Assembly: GCF_000026365.1 (NCBI RefSeq)
Contig: NC_012991.1
Location: 682,001 to 746,000, forward strand
Source of the DNA: Zygosaccharomyces rouxii
Taxonomy: Eukaryota > Ascomycota > Saccharomycetes > Saccharomycetales > Saccharomycetaceae
Direction of reading: 5' to 3'
Length of the DNA: 64,000 nt
A program made the translations under genes and the position numbers. How positions within the stretch are numbered: position 1 is the stretch's first letter; every line of letters starts with the position of its first letter. Below are positions 20,154-30,745 of this stretch, piece after piece. The notes beneath the pieces were generated by a model. It searched no databases and was not told the origin of the DNA. It worked only from the letters and a program-made list of their open reading frames with translations.

Positions 20154-21002
20154 ATGGATCGAACACAGCAGTTTATAAAAGAATGTCTCTTCACCAAGAA
20201 CTTTGAGGATCCCAATAAACCCATTTCCGATAACAGGTTACAGGAGACTTTACTCATCTTACCCACTGATGGAGGTGTACATCAATCGTTGAGGAGAAAT
20301 AAAAGTAAACTAAAGGTTACTATTGGTACTGTAGCGGAAGCAGATGCAGCAGCTGCATCATCTATTAAACATCCAAACTATAGAAAGATCACCAAAAATG
20401 CAAGAGTTGCATTGAAGGATTACATCAATCGTTGCAAATCTAGTGTACGAAATGCTAAAAGAATTGCTCGTGAACAGAATATTACAGAAAAAAATACGTT
20501 AATGGATTATTTGAAGGTGAATCATCCTAAAGTATGGGAAGATCTGCCGAATTTCGATAAATTTAAGCCCATGCATGAACAATTGTGGATTGGCTATATT
20601 AAAGAGATGTTAAACATACCCGTGGAGGTTCGCGATACCTCCAAGTTCAACATCAATCGTTCACAAGCTCTATTCAAGCTTTCTATGGCTGATTACAATG
20701 GTTCATTCTTAAAGATAGTAAAAAGTGTCAATAAAAATATGATTGGTATCGAAGGTATCGTTATTTGGGATAGTCAGAAGAATTTTATCATGATGACTGA
20801 GGGGGCACTAGTAGACGAAATTAAATGTATCCCCAAGAAAGGTACTATATTTGCCCTTGAAATACCATTGAATGACGAAGATGCCCTACAGTTTAGCATT
20901 TTGGGGGATAGATTCAAATACAGAAGTAGCGATCGTGCTGGTAGAAAATTCAAAGCTCGTAGGGTTGACGATATGCTGTACTATGCAGATCCATCGTTTT
21001 GA
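20154..21002 (+). CDS. POP4: POP4, RNase P/MRP protein subunit (Rpp29)
   Basis: Essential subunit of nuclear RNase P and RNase MRP that contacts the RNA core during tRNA 5' and rRNA processing. It is 282 residues (279 in S. cerevisiae). The N-terminus (MDRTQQFIKECLFTKNFEDP) is typical. The C-terminal Sm-like barrel of the UPF0086/Rpp29 family covers about 185-265 (MIGIEGIVIWDSQKNF, IKCIPKKGTIFALEIP, ILGDRFKYRSSDRAGRKF). The open frame carries a GTG one codon earlier; the ATG at 20154 is used. Its stop lies within SHG1 on the opposite strand (22-bp overlap), and order POP4-SHG1-YBR259W-RGD1 matches YBR257W-YBR260C. Confidence 0.93.
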   Translation: MDRTQQFIKECLFTKNFEDPNKPISDNRLQETLLILPTDGGVHQSLRRNKSKLKVTIGTVAEADAAAASSIKHPNYRKITKNARVALKDYINRCKSSVRNAKRIAREQNITEKNTLMDYLKVNHPKVWEDLPNFDKFKPMHEQLWIGYIKEMLNIPVEVRDTSKFNINRSQALFKLSMADYNGSFLKIVKSVNKNMIGIEGIVIWDSQKNFIMMTEGALVDEIKCIPKKGTIFALEIPLNDEDALQFSILGDRFKYRSSDRAGRKFKARRVDDMLYYADPSF

Positions 21003-21391
21003 ATAGACTCATTGCCACCATCGGTAGGCCTCAAACCGTTTAATTTATCTTTAATGCCCTGTGTAAGTTCAGAATCGTTCAACACTTTATTCAAGTATTC
21101 TTCTAACTGTATACCGTCTTCGCCTTCTCCCAATCTTTTATAACCTTGTTTAAACAACTGAGCTTCTATTAGTGCACTGGTGGATCCTCTGTTCTTGAAT
21201 ATTAGATTCTCATCATCTGTGACCATCTTCCTTACAACACTTGCTACATTATTCCTAATTGATTGTTCCAACGGTAACTCATCATTATCATGCTTTTGCG
21301 TTAAAATATCTCTTTTTAACTGATCAAAGTAACCTTCACGTTTAAATTCGTCAGCTAGTTTTCTAGCATCATCTGCATTATAATCCGTCAT
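20981..21391 (-). CDS. SHG1: SHG1, COMPASS complex subunit
   Basis: Small subunit of the Set1/COMPASS H3K4 methyltransferase complex. It is 136 residues (142 in S. cerevisiae). The conserved N-terminal helical block reads DARKLADEFKREGYFDQLKR, the same family as the BOD1/SHG1 domain. A middle segment contains VVRKMVTDDENLIFKNRGST and the C-terminus is acidic and polar. The last 22 bases overlap the 3' end of POP4 on the other strand. Confidence 0.88.
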   Translation of the reverse strand: MTDYNADDARKLADEFKREGYFDQLKRDILTQKHDNDELPLEQSIRNNVASVVRKMVTDDENLIFKNRGSTSALIEAQLFKQGYKRLGEGEDGIQLEEYLNKVLNDSELTQGIKDKLNGLRPTDGGNESIQNDGSA

Positions 21392-21488
21392 TAGTTCCTA
21401 TCCTCTTTATGTTCTATGATATTAGTTGCTTAGCTGATTGAAACTGTTTAAAGTCTTCCACAACACACCTTATTATACATTAAAAAGA

Positions 21489-21512
21489 ATGAGCGCAGAT
21501 CGATGGCACTAG
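21489..21512 (+). promoter_or_regulatory. Overlapping upstream ORF at the YBR259W-like start
   Basis: An ATG at 21489 opens a seven-codon frame (MSADRWH, stop TAG at 21510-21512) that overlaps the main ATG at 21503 in another frame. If transcripts begin upstream of 21489, scanning ribosomes would meet it first, so it may reduce translation of the downstream gene. The effect is inference. Confidence 0.5.
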
Positions 21513-23263
21513 ATGTTGAAGAGGCAATATCGAGCTATAAGCAGCTGTTGAGACGCTATTTACGTTCAACCAACAGAATCCAATGGAGAAGAACAGCCCA
21601 AGAATTGGATTATTTAGCTAGGTACGCGATCGATAACCGAGATGGGACTACAGTTGAATTCTTCGAAGGACAACTATATGAAGTTTTAAGTCCTTGCAAT
21701 TTCAGCCCCTACATTTCATTAGAACATTATAGGAATTTTGTCACATTTTATAATGGGTTCTTTACGAAGTTGCAATATCTGAAGGGCCATATTGGTGACG
21801 AATGGCTCAAGTCATGCAAAGTGAAATATTTGTCACTTGCAATCGACGGTCTTCCACTACTTTTGAATAGGTGTTGTGATGATTATATCTTCAAAGATGA
21901 AAATTGCCTTCATGATGGTACCTGCATCTTCGAATGCATAAGATATTATGAATCTTCACTACGATCAAAATACGAGGACCCTCCTAGCAAACTGACAGGG
22001 TTTGATGAAGAGTTGATATGCCGTGTTGTGAACTGGGTAAGCAAATACGAGAAGGATTTTGGTAGAATCTATGTGATGTGGAAGAAGACCGAAGAGTTTT
22101 TGAAATCATACGGTTCAGATATGCTCTTAAACTCACCTGCATTTCAACTGTTTTCGGACAACCGACATCTGTTAGTTCCAAAGACCTTAGAGAACTACAT
22201 ATTGCCACCAGACACAGTTTTCTCCGTCTATGGTCGTGGCGGTTGTGATGGAAGTTACGAGTTCGATAGTCACGATGTTGAGCATTATTATTCAAACAAG
22301 GGATTGCATTGGGAACAAGATTTTGACCTTTTACTCAGGAAAGTGATTTTGGTTGATGATTTCCGTTGTGCAAGGCTATGGCAGAGAAGCACATTAAGAC
22401 GTCAATTTGAGCAAAGTCTCAGTAATGTAGATGAATTCCACGTCGAGTTATTCAACTACATGCACGAGAAATTTCAAAGCAACTATGATGCCATAAGAAA
22501 AAGTCCCCATAAAACGCTTTCCAAATTAGAAGAAATATGGATCAACGCTTTGTCCACTTTTCTGATTCATTACTTAGTATCCCTTGATGACTTTATGCAT
22601 TTAATTCTACGCAAATCAATACTCCCTCAAATCCTTGCGTTATGTGGTAGATTCAAACCATTTTACCAGCACAAAGCCTGTTTGGAAAGACGTGTTTTTG
22701 ACAATGTGTGCAAAACTGCACCGGGGTCAGTTTTAGAATTCAAGGAATCAATTGATTGGATCTTAGCTTCACCAATAGATTCAAATAAAATCAATGGAAA
22801 TGGCCCAATCATTGAAAAAGTGTTCATGTCCAGCCAAATTGCTGAGCAATTCAATTTATCATCCGAAGGGGAACCAATTTGGCCCAACCAAGATTTCAAA
22901 GATTGTTGGAATGAACAACTAGAATCCTTTTCATCAGAAGGAAAGACATTACACGGCTGCTTCAGTAAACATTTAATAATCATGAAATTACCAATACCTT
23001 CTTCCAATACAAATAGGATTACGCTAATTACAAATTTATCAATTGCAGGCATTCTAAACCTCTATAATGATGATGCAAGGCTGACAATGGATGAAATTCG
23101 CATGAAATTGGCAATTGACGAATCCAAAGAACCCATTTTACAGGAGAATTTACAAAAACTCTTGAGTTTTGGTTTAATAGTTCTGACAAGGGATAGTTTC
23201 TATATATTCAACTACAAATTCAAGAAGACAAGCTCCTCTGAAAAGTTTTTAAAATTGGTATAG
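21503..23263 (+). CDS. YBR259W: YBR259W-like protein, apparent cullin relative without neddylation domain
   Basis: Homologue by position and sequence of uncharacterised S. cerevisiae YBR259W (688 residues); 586 residues here. It lies directly upstream of, and on the same strand as, the cullin RTT101. Cullin-like features are visible: KPFYQHKACLERRVFDN resembles the cullin FxxYYxxxLxRRL helix, and the C-terminal winged-helix-like segment (LITNLSIAGILNLYND, LTMDEIRMKLAID, LLSFGLIVLTRDSFY) lines up with RTT101 residues around LYQTCLLSLFND. It ends soon after, so the WHB domain with the Rub1/Nedd8 acceptor lysine is missing. A tandem duplicate that lost E3 activity is plausible. The cullin relation is my reading of the two proteins, not a search result. 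Confidence 0.8.
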   Translation: MALDVEEAISSYKQLLRRYLRSTNRIQWRRTAQELDYLARYAIDNRDGTTVEFFEGQLYEVLSPCNFSPYISLEHYRNFVTFYNGFFTKLQYLKGHIGDEWLKSCKVKYLSLAIDGLPLLLNRCCDDYIFKDENCLHDGTCIFECIRYYESSLRSKYEDPPSKLTGFDEELICRVVNWVSKYEKDFGRIYVMWKKTEEFLKSYGSDMLLNSPAFQLFSDNRHLLVPKTLENYILPPDTVFSVYGRGGCDGSYEFDSHDVEHYYSNKGLHWEQDFDLLLRKVILVDDFRCARLWQRSTLRRQFEQSLSNVDEFHVELFNYMHEKFQSNYDAIRKSPHKTLSKLEEIWINALSTFLIHYLVSLDDFMHLILRKSILPQILALCGRFKPFYQHKACLERRVFDNVCKTAPGSVLEFKESIDWILASPIDSNKINGNGPIIEKVFMSSQIAEQFNLSSEGEPIWPNQDFKDCWNEQLESFSSEGKTLHGCFSKHLIIMKLPIPSSNTNRITLITNLSIAGILNLYNDDARLTMDEIRMKLAIDESKEPILQENLQKLLSFGLIVLTRDSFYIFNYKFKKTSSSEKFLKLV

Positions 23264-23471
23264 GGTAACGAAGATGCGAATAAGATGTGATATTGTTTCG
23301 ATATTTTCTTTATATGTAGTATAACTCTTATTGTCATAGTACGCGATGGCCTTAAAGGAAGCGAAAGAGAAGGGCTGCTAACCAACAAATTAAACTAATA
23401 CTGCAAAAAGATATCGACAACTAGAAGGATTTTCTTAAGGTGGTGGTCCAATAATAATGCTATAGTGAATC

Positions 23472-25814
23472 ATGATGGAATCTTCTCACTTTCTAGAAGA
23501 TCATCAAGCTGCTTACCGAACTTTGAACGATCAGTTAGATAAGGTATTTGAAATGGCAAATGGGGTCTGTCGTCAACTGACTAATCTTGATGCAAAAGTC
23601 CAACCAGCGGATGAAATAATAGATCTTTATGCCCACTATGAGAATTGTGATAGAATTATGCGTTCTTTAACGCAATTGAAAGTTTATGAACCTGTGGAGA
23701 ACGATGAATATAGCGGTAGTAGTAGTGGTGGTGGTAGGAAACGACTTCAATTGGTTAATCAGTCCAAATTTATTTCAAATTTGTGTGAAATGCTTTTTAT
23801 GAAGTTAAATACGTTTACTGATGACTACGTTAAGCACATTCTCAATCTCATAGGTGATTTGGATTCGACTTACAACTTGCAAAGATTAATGCTATATTGG
23901 AAACACATATCTTCAATATACCGAGAAAGTACCATAATGTTAACAGAACTGTATGAATACGTGCGCCATAACTTTCCTCAAGTAAAGCGGAATCTCGACA
24001 CTTTTGCCGATATTACAACTATGTTATTAATCAATTTTTTCCAATCTCATATGGGATCCAAATTTGTAAACCTTATCGAAGTGTTTGTGAATAATGGTAG
24101 ATCTGAGAATCATCTAGATACAAAGATATCTGGTTCTTTTCTTAAGAAACTCTACCATCACAACGTGCTTATAGATAAAGATCGTGATCAGCATTTTCAA
24201 GATTTTTATTTCGAATACCTTTCCAAGTACGTGGAGAATAAAGTGGTAATTCCAATGAATATTGATTATATGAAAAATTTGAAAAAACAATTGGAACTCA
24301 ATGCCAAGCTAACTTTATCAATATCACCTACAATGATAGAAAAAGCTAATGACATTTTCTTGCAACATACGATTTTAAAAGCAGAAACCGCATCTCAATT
24401 GATGGAAGTGGAAAAGGATAATATAAAGTTCTATTCAGTTAAAGCACCTGAGCGTTACTTCCCTTTCCCAAAAGAAAATTTCTCTCTGCTGAAAATTGCA
24501 TTTGAATCCAGAGGTAGAACGATGGAATTGGAAAGGGTTTTCAAGAAACTATCAAGAAAGCTACTTAAAAGAGCTCATCCAGACCTTGAAAGATTATTTT
24601 CAGAGGCTTGCAAGTTAATTTTATTGGTTTCCGGTTACCCAAATTTTGGAGCTATTTCTCGAGAGGAAATAACTAAAATTCTAGGCGGTCCTTTGAACAC
24701 CATGGAATTATATGTACGCTTTTGCGAATCGAGTATCCGCAAAGTTAATCGTGATAAAAACTTAAGGGATCATTATGTTGGGTCACCTTCAATTTTCCAA
24801 GCACCCATTTTACTGGAAATAAATGCAGCTGTATTAGATCTCTACTCTAGATCTCTCTTCAGGCGGGCAATAATGCAAGGTGCTAATTCTGTTCTCAAAT
24901 CTTTAAAAGATCCAGACAGTTTAGAATTTCAGTTGATAAACTTCTTCCGTGACATCTATGGTACTAGTTCTGAATTCCGTAATTTAGAAGCTACTACTGA
25001 AATTGTTCTCAAAGCATTTTATTTAAATTCGAGTTTCGAACAGAGCTCATCCAATAAAAACAAGTTCATCCAGCCTTTGGTCTTTGAAAAAAAAATGGTA
25101 CCAGAAATATACCAACGAGGTGACAATGAGGACATTGTTTTACCCCCTGAACTAGTTGAATCATGGGAAGAATTTATGAAGCACTTCAACTCGACAGACA
25201 AAAAGCCGGAACTGAAAAAAGTACATCCGGTCCACCATCTGCAACACTGTGAAGTTTCAACACCTTATAAACTGAAGAGCGGCAAGGGATTGTCCCTTGA
25301 ACTGACGCTATATCAAACTTGCCTCCTATCCTTATTCAACGATTATGAAGAGTTGGAATTTAATGAAATTATGAGCAAGCTGAGAATGACTAAAAGCACA
25401 CTGGATGTTGTTTTAAAGTCATTCACAGATGTAGGTCTTCTCATCTTACAGGGAAATACCAAATACACTTTAAACAAAAACTACAGCCCTGACAAAAGGA
25501 AAATAAAAGATGGTAAATTACGAATACCCCTTTTAAGACCAATTTCTTCCTCCGGTCGTAGTGACTCGAATGGAAGTGTGGTAATAAGTTCTCAACATCA
25601 CGAAGGTCATAGTTCTCAATGGAAACAAGAACTTCTGAAAGCATGTATCGTAAGATCTTTGAAAGGAGAAAGTAATGGCCTGAATCTTCCAGAATTGTTT
25701 AACAAGGTGGAATCGCAATTACGAGGGATCAGTATTGGTGAATTTAAGGATGCGCTCGATAAAATACTGAAAGATAGATTTATTAGGTACAGAAACGATC
25801 GCTACTTGTACTAA
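23472..25814 (+). CDS. RTT101: RTT101, cullin of the Rtt101-Mms1 ubiquitin ligase
   Basis: Cullin scaffold (780 residues; 842 in S. cerevisiae) that with Mms1 and Hrt1 promotes fork progression through damaged DNA and H3K56ac-linked nucleosome assembly. N-terminal cullin repeats occupy roughly 1-350. A cullin homology region includes NAAVLDLYSRSLFRRAI and LYQTCLLSLFNDYEELEFNE. The C-terminal WHB domain (about 715-780) carries CIVRSLKGESNG, whose Lys731 is the expected Rub1 acceptor, and ends FIRYRNDRYLY as cullins do. ATG at 23472 is followed by a second ATG. CDC53 and CUL3 are excluded mainly by synteny with AIM22 (YJL046W-YJL047C) and divergence. Confidence 0.87.
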   Translation: MMESSHFLEDHQAAYRTLNDQLDKVFEMANGVCRQLTNLDAKVQPADEIIDLYAHYENCDRIMRSLTQLKVYEPVENDEYSGSSSGGGRKRLQLVNQSKFISNLCEMLFMKLNTFTDDYVKHILNLIGDLDSTYNLQRLMLYWKHISSIYRESTIMLTELYEYVRHNFPQVKRNLDTFADITTMLLINFFQSHMGSKFVNLIEVFVNNGRSENHLDTKISGSFLKKLYHHNVLIDKDRDQHFQDFYFEYLSKYVENKVVIPMNIDYMKNLKKQLELNAKLTLSISPTMIEKANDIFLQHTILKAETASQLMEVEKDNIKFYSVKAPERYFPFPKENFSLLKIAFESRGRTMELERVFKKLSRKLLKRAHPDLERLFSEACKLILLVSGYPNFGAISREEITKILGGPLNTMELYVRFCESSIRKVNRDKNLRDHYVGSPSIFQAPILLEINAAVLDLYSRSLFRRAIMQGANSVLKSLKDPDSLEFQLINFFRDIYGTSSEFRNLEATTEIVLKAFYLNSSFEQSSSNKNKFIQPLVFEKKMVPEIYQRGDNEDIVLPPELVESWEEFMKHFNSTDKKPELKKVHPVHHLQHCEVSTPYKLKSGKGLSLELTLYQTCLLSLFNDYEELEFNEIMSKLRMTKSTLDVVLKSFTDVGLLILQGNTKYTLNKNYSPDKRKIKDGKLRIPLLRPISSSGRSDSNGSVVISSQHHEGHSSQWKQELLKACIVRSLKGESNGLNLPELFNKVESQLRGISIGEFKDALDKILKDRFIRYRNDRYLY

Positions 25815-26007
25815 TAAGGATTTTATTCAACCAAATGAAGATATTATATAACGTAACATTCTTAAAATTCTAAATTACAGCTATGTTTAATGTTTTTCAT
25901 TAATTTTTATTTTTATTTTTCCTATAAGTTTCAACATTATGCTCTCCAAACCCAAATCCCACAACTCACAGAGTAATTAAACTTACCTTTGCTTTACCAC
26001 TAGTAGC

Positions 26008-28032
26008 TCAATCTTGTTCAAATGCCTGATCAGCAACATCGTAAAGCACTTCCATTGTTTTGATTTGGAAACCAACATCGTTAGGTTCTTCATCATGGGG
26101 TGAAATTAGCGTTGGTCCCCATATAATGAATAGTTGCTTCGTACCCATCCGATTTATAGGTTCATGGCTGACCACCCGCTTTAAATGGAACAAGAGTGCT
26201 CTCAATGTCCAGTACTGAGCATCCGGTAACTTATATATTAAACCATGCATGAAATTCCTTCTTGTCTTCTCATCTGGGATAGAGAGACAACTTTTTACAT
26301 CTTCTGTAATTTCCGCAGGTAATAGGGTGTCTGGTAAAGATGCAAAAAAGGCCTTCAGTAAAGAGGCCACCAGATATATATCATCTTCCTTATAATTCTT
26401 CGATGGTAAAATCATAGCAATGTTATCTGGCTCCTTATCAATTTCTTCCTTTAATTTACTCATTTCTGTAATATTTGCGGTCTTTCGATAAATACCTTCC
26501 AGATCTAACCCATATTTGTCAATCACATAAATACATTGACGAACGATAGCTGGAACCATATCCTGCTCGTATTCAACCAAAGTTTCCAAGGGAACTCCAA
26601 ATGTTTTGAAGTTTTTCTGAGTTCCTGGCGGCATGGAAGTGTTCGTTTGAACCTGTGACAGAGGTCTATCGGATTCTGAAGTAGCCATTGTCAAATCTGT
26701 AGCCACACTGGGTATCCTCGCTGCATTAGAATTGCCTGGATCCAGTGTTTTAAAATCATTAGGAGGTTCTTCCAGAAGAAGACCTTTGTCCTTTTCCTGT
26801 TCCTTTGAAGATGCACTATTTACAACATGAGGGGTAGTATTAGCAGCTGCACCAGCAGCTGCACCCAAAGCGGCTCCTGATGTACTTGCCGCTGTCTTAG
26901 TGGAAGATGTCGAAGCACCAAGGTTTGAGGTATTAGACTGGGTATGAGGACTTTCCAAGGTCTTCTTATTTTTGGAACTCTTACCAGTATCCACAGAAAA
27001 TGAAGGTGTAGTGGTCTTCGATAATGAATTAGTATTAGTAGAGGGACTTGGTCCTGATATCTTAATCATTGAAGGATGTTTCTTATAATTAACTGGAATT
27101 AAGTTCTTATTAACCATGGCGCCAGTCTTACCTGAACTGTTATACTTGTTAAGATACAAGTAAAGATCCTTGGCGTTAGTAACGGAAGATGCGACGGATC
27201 TCATAGATTTAGATGCCTCCATGGGGGCAACAGTGACACCACTGTTTAGGATCAAATTCTCAGTCCAAATAGTATACTTTTGTAATTGAATCGATAATGC
27301 AGTATCTGTCTCTAGGATCAAATCCTTTAATTCAGACACAATCTTGGGTCTCTCCTTATTGATAAAAGTAGCTCTCAGAGAAGTAGAGTGATCCACTTTT
27401 TGCTTATATTCCAAGTCTGCAGTATCAATTTTCCTCAACAATTCTTCCTCTTGTTCCTTTGTTGTCTTTGATCCACGTAGTGTTAACTTAGTCTTTGTTG
27501 GGTCAGATAATCTTAACTTATCCCAATCTTGACATAAAGAATTATACCTACTCTGACTCTTTTCAGCGGTGTGAATTGCATCAGAAACCTCTTTCTCTAA
27601 ACGTCTGCTGTTTTCCTTGACGCTTTTCCTCATCTTTGTCATTGTAAATAGAAGGGCACTCATTTCATCATACATCTTTTGCAAAGCGCTCACGTAACTT
27701 TTCTTGACTTTAGCTAATTTTCCATCGTATTCTAAAATGTCATGAATCCTTCGCTTTAATGATGGGCTGCTATTAGTCGTATCCATAAAGAAGTGTTTAA
27801 ACTGCTTACCCAATTCTTCTACATGTTCCTGTTCAAAAAAGACTTTCTTTCGTAAAAACTTGATAAACTCTTCGCAAGTCAACAGGGACTGTTTCAAGCG
27901 TCCTAGCAGTGCATTAATAGCTACATCAGAGTTCAAAACATTTTGAATCTCTTGTTTGTCTAATAGTTGAATATCTTGAGGTTTATCCCCTTTTGAAACC
28001 TTATCCCTACCAGAAGAAGAGGAAGCAACCAT
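26008..28032 (-). CDS. RGD1: RGD1, F-BAR RhoGAP
   Basis: GTPase-activating protein for Rho3 and Rho4, acting at sites of polarised growth and septation. It is 674 residues (666 in S. cerevisiae). The N-terminal F-BAR domain (about 30-290) is coiled-coil rich ([30 protein letters not shown]). A Ser/Thr/Ala-rich linker (about 310-470) contains a [13 protein letters not shown] run. The C-terminal RhoGAP domain (about 475-670) opens [17 protein letters not shown] and has the arginine finger in [11 protein letters not shown] and the helix [18 protein letters not shown] at 28032. Order RGD1-TAE1-MIC12-SHM1-YPT10 equals YBR260C-YBR264C. Confidence 0.94.
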   Translation of the reverse strand: MVASSSSGRDKVSKGDKPQDIQLLDKQEIQNVLNSDVAINALLGRLKQSLLTCEEFIKFLRKKVFFEQEHVEELGKQFKHFFMDTTNSSPSLKRRIHDILEYDGKLAKVKKSYVSALQKMYDEMSALLFTMTKMRKSVKENSRRLEKEVSDAIHTAEKSQSRYNSLCQDWDKLRLSDPTKTKLTLRGSKTTKEQEEELLRKIDTADLEYKQKVDHSTSLRATFINKERPKIVSELKDLILETDTALSIQLQKYTIWTENLILNSGVTVAPMEASKSMRSVASSVTNAKDLYLYLNKYNSSGKTGAMVNKNLIPVNYKKHPSMIKISGPSPSTNTNSLSKTTTPSFSVDTGKSSKNKKTLESPHTQSNTSNLGASTSSTKTAASTSGAALGAAAGAAANTTPHVVNSASSKEQEKDKGLLLEEPPNDFKTLDPGNSNAARIPSVATDLTMATSESDRPLSQVQTNTSMPPGTQKNFKTFGVPLETLVEYEQDMVPAIVRQCIYVIDKYGLDLEGIYRKTANITEMSKLKEEIDKEPDNIAMILPSKNYKEDDIYLVASLLKAFFASLPDTLLPAEITEDVKSCLSIPDEKTRRNFMHGLIYKLPDAQYWTLRALLFHLKRVVSHEPINRMGTKQLFIIWGPTLISPHDEEPNDVGFQIKTMEVLYDVADQAFEQD

Positions 28033-29110
28033 GATTAACCGTAAGGCGACCTCTAAATCCTATTCTTGGGGGATCCTTTCACTATTTCTATGATTTTTAA
28101 AAGTTGTAGTACCGTTTAAGAATTTCTCGAATCCAAGAATTCATGTAAGGCGATGTTGAACCTTTATTGTGAACAGCGAAGCACAAGAAGACACGTGAAA
28201 CTGGAAAAGTAGAACCTTCTGGCGCCTTTTGACCAGTTTTACGAGATCCAAGCAGTGGGAAATATACTAGTACTTGTCTTTGAGTTTATTAATGTCCTCG
28301 ATGAGTGAGCCGGCGTTCAGCTACATGTAGGGCCCTTGGAATTGATGTCCCACCATTCTCCCTATGGTACCTTACTCGAGCATGACAAGCTGATGAAGAC
28401 AGATTGAACAGGCATCGTATTCATCTATATCTCAAATACTTTTACAGTTTTTACTCAATTTGCCAAGATTTTAATCTTATGTGCAGAAATTGCAAAGATT
28501 TTGAAAACTCGAAGGGCATACATGTGTAGTGTGCCTAAGTAACTTCTCGTATCAAGAACAATGGAAGTTACAATGGGACATGAGGCAGACATCAGCAACC
28601 TATACATAGTTTTCAGCAAAGAGAACAAGGTTACCAATCACCAGTAACATTCAGGTGTGAAACCCTTCCGCATGATATGTACTACAATATAGAGGTAAAA
28701 TACCGGAAGTACGTATGTGCTTGCAAGAAGTACTTAACCAAGCTGAATACGAGGCACCTCTTGATGAGACAGAAACCGACTTGAATGTTCGTCATTATTC
28801 TGCGATGACCCGTATTGAGTGATACGAATTTTTCATCATATAGGTATATAAGGTGAAAAATTATCAAACTTCATCTTCTACAATTACTTTCAAACTCTAC
28901 TCTACTTAATTGACCATCGAACTTCCAATAGTAATGGTTTACTATGGTTGATCGATGGATGATCTCTATCATTCTTCTTAAGAAGCCCTGATGACCAACC
29001 AATGCATAGTTCACACTGAATGCAATTTGTGAAGATACCAACGATTTTAGTCTTTCGCTCCTATCTGACTGGCTTTCTCAACGTAGGTTTTTTTTTCTTT
29101 TTCATCTTTC
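28033..29110. other. RGD1-TAE1 intergenic region (1,078 bp)
   Basis: Unusually long for this window. A CACGTG at 28192-28197 lies upstream of RGD1. No intact gene is seen, but coding-like fragments occur on the minus strand (28267-28371, stop-interrupted) and on the plus strand (about 28561-28830). A TATATAAGG with a downstream pyrimidine-rich, CAA-rich leader (28845-28910) looks like a promoter facing right with no gene behind it. These are discussed as findings. Confidence 0.55.
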
Positions 29111-29836
<726 letters not shown>

Positions 29837-30016
29837 TTACTACTCTTTGGAATTTTTCACCACTTGAGATGAGATGAGATGTTAACTAACTTAACTTAAC
29901 ATAACGGCACAAAACTACTTAAACCTCTTAAAATGACTTGAATATTTACACATGAATAAGTATAAATGATTTATGACTAAAACTATTTGAAATGATAAGA
30001 TCATCAATACGATCAC

Positions 30017-30310
30017 TCATTTCCCCCAAGAGTAGAACCAGTTAGCAGTATTTCTTATTTGTTCATTCCATAAATCTTTCATCGTCTCAGTCATTGGTCT
30101 TTTCACTACAATTACTTGATTACTGTTCGATGGTGTACTTGGGTTGATGTTTTCACTACCGTCTATTATACCCTGAACTTTATCACCAATTTTCTTCCAT
30201 TGTGAATTTTGGTAATGAAAACCGTCTCTATCTACAAAATAAAAATAATAAGAAGCCGCTAAGGTACTCGATACTGCAGTAATAGAGGTCAATTTAATCA
30301 ACTTGCTCAT
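30017..30310 (-). CDS. MIC12: MIC12 (AIM5), MICOS subunit
   Basis: Small inner-membrane subunit of the mitochondrial contact site and cristae organising system. It is 97 residues (106 in S. cerevisiae). One N-terminal membrane segment is visible (SITAVSSTLAASYYFYFV, about residues 9-26), followed by an intermembrane-space tail. The C-terminal signature (MKDLWNEQIRNTANWFYSWGK) is nearly that of S. cerevisiae Aim5. Position next to TAE1 and SHM1 agrees with YBR262C. Confidence 0.93.
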   Translation of the reverse strand: MSKLIKLTSITAVSSTLAASYYFYFVDRDGFHYQNSQWKKIGDKVQGIIDGSENINPSTPSNSNQVIVVKRPMTETMKDLWNEQIRNTANWFYSWGK

Positions 30311-30652
30311 ATTGTCTGGATTTTCTATGAATTTGAGCTTGTCTCGAGGGTTTGTATAGTGTGCACGGAGTCCTACATTGGCTTAAAGCTAGCGAGCGAC
30401 AGTGGAGATATTTTCGTACAAAGGGATGAATATAAGCTTCAGATATTGGTGGATTGAAATATTGAACTAAGGCGTCTTTAAGCGGCTCTTTGAAGCACTC
30501 AAGAATTGTATAGATAATTTTTTGAAAAATTCTAGGAATTTTGATCAGTAGTGATAGGCGTATTGTTCATTCTACATTGAACTGCGCAATTTCTTCATGT
30601 ATTTGTATTTTGGTCGTCCAAAAGGCGCCAATCCGTCTTAAGGTATTCTACT

Positions 30653-30745
30653 CTATTTTATCGGCATGAATGTTGCCAATTGTCGAATTGGTGCTGATGC
30701 TGGATGAAAATTGACACTAGATACCATTTCTTTAGTACCATCCAT
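30653..30745 (-). CDS. Short ORF of 30 codons, unrecognised (relic or leader peptide)
   Basis: ATG at 30745 opens a 30-codon frame beginning MDGTKEMVSSVNFHPASAP and ending in TAG at 30653-30655. After two more stops the same frame continues as a protein-like stretch (APFGRPKYKYMKKLRSSM, about 30580-30640). It lies on the MIC12 strand, 340 bp upstream of its ATG, so it could be an upstream ORF in a long leader, an independent small ORF, or part of a decayed gene. No function is assigned. Confidence 0.25.
   Translation of the reverse strand: MDGTKEMVSSVNFHPASAPIRQLATFMPIK

Noticed and set aside
28949..29025. Possible C/D box snoRNA (TGATGA at about 28990 and CTGA at about 29016).
   Set aside because: The box C first base is not a purine, spacing between boxes is only about 21 bases, and no terminal stem can be formed.
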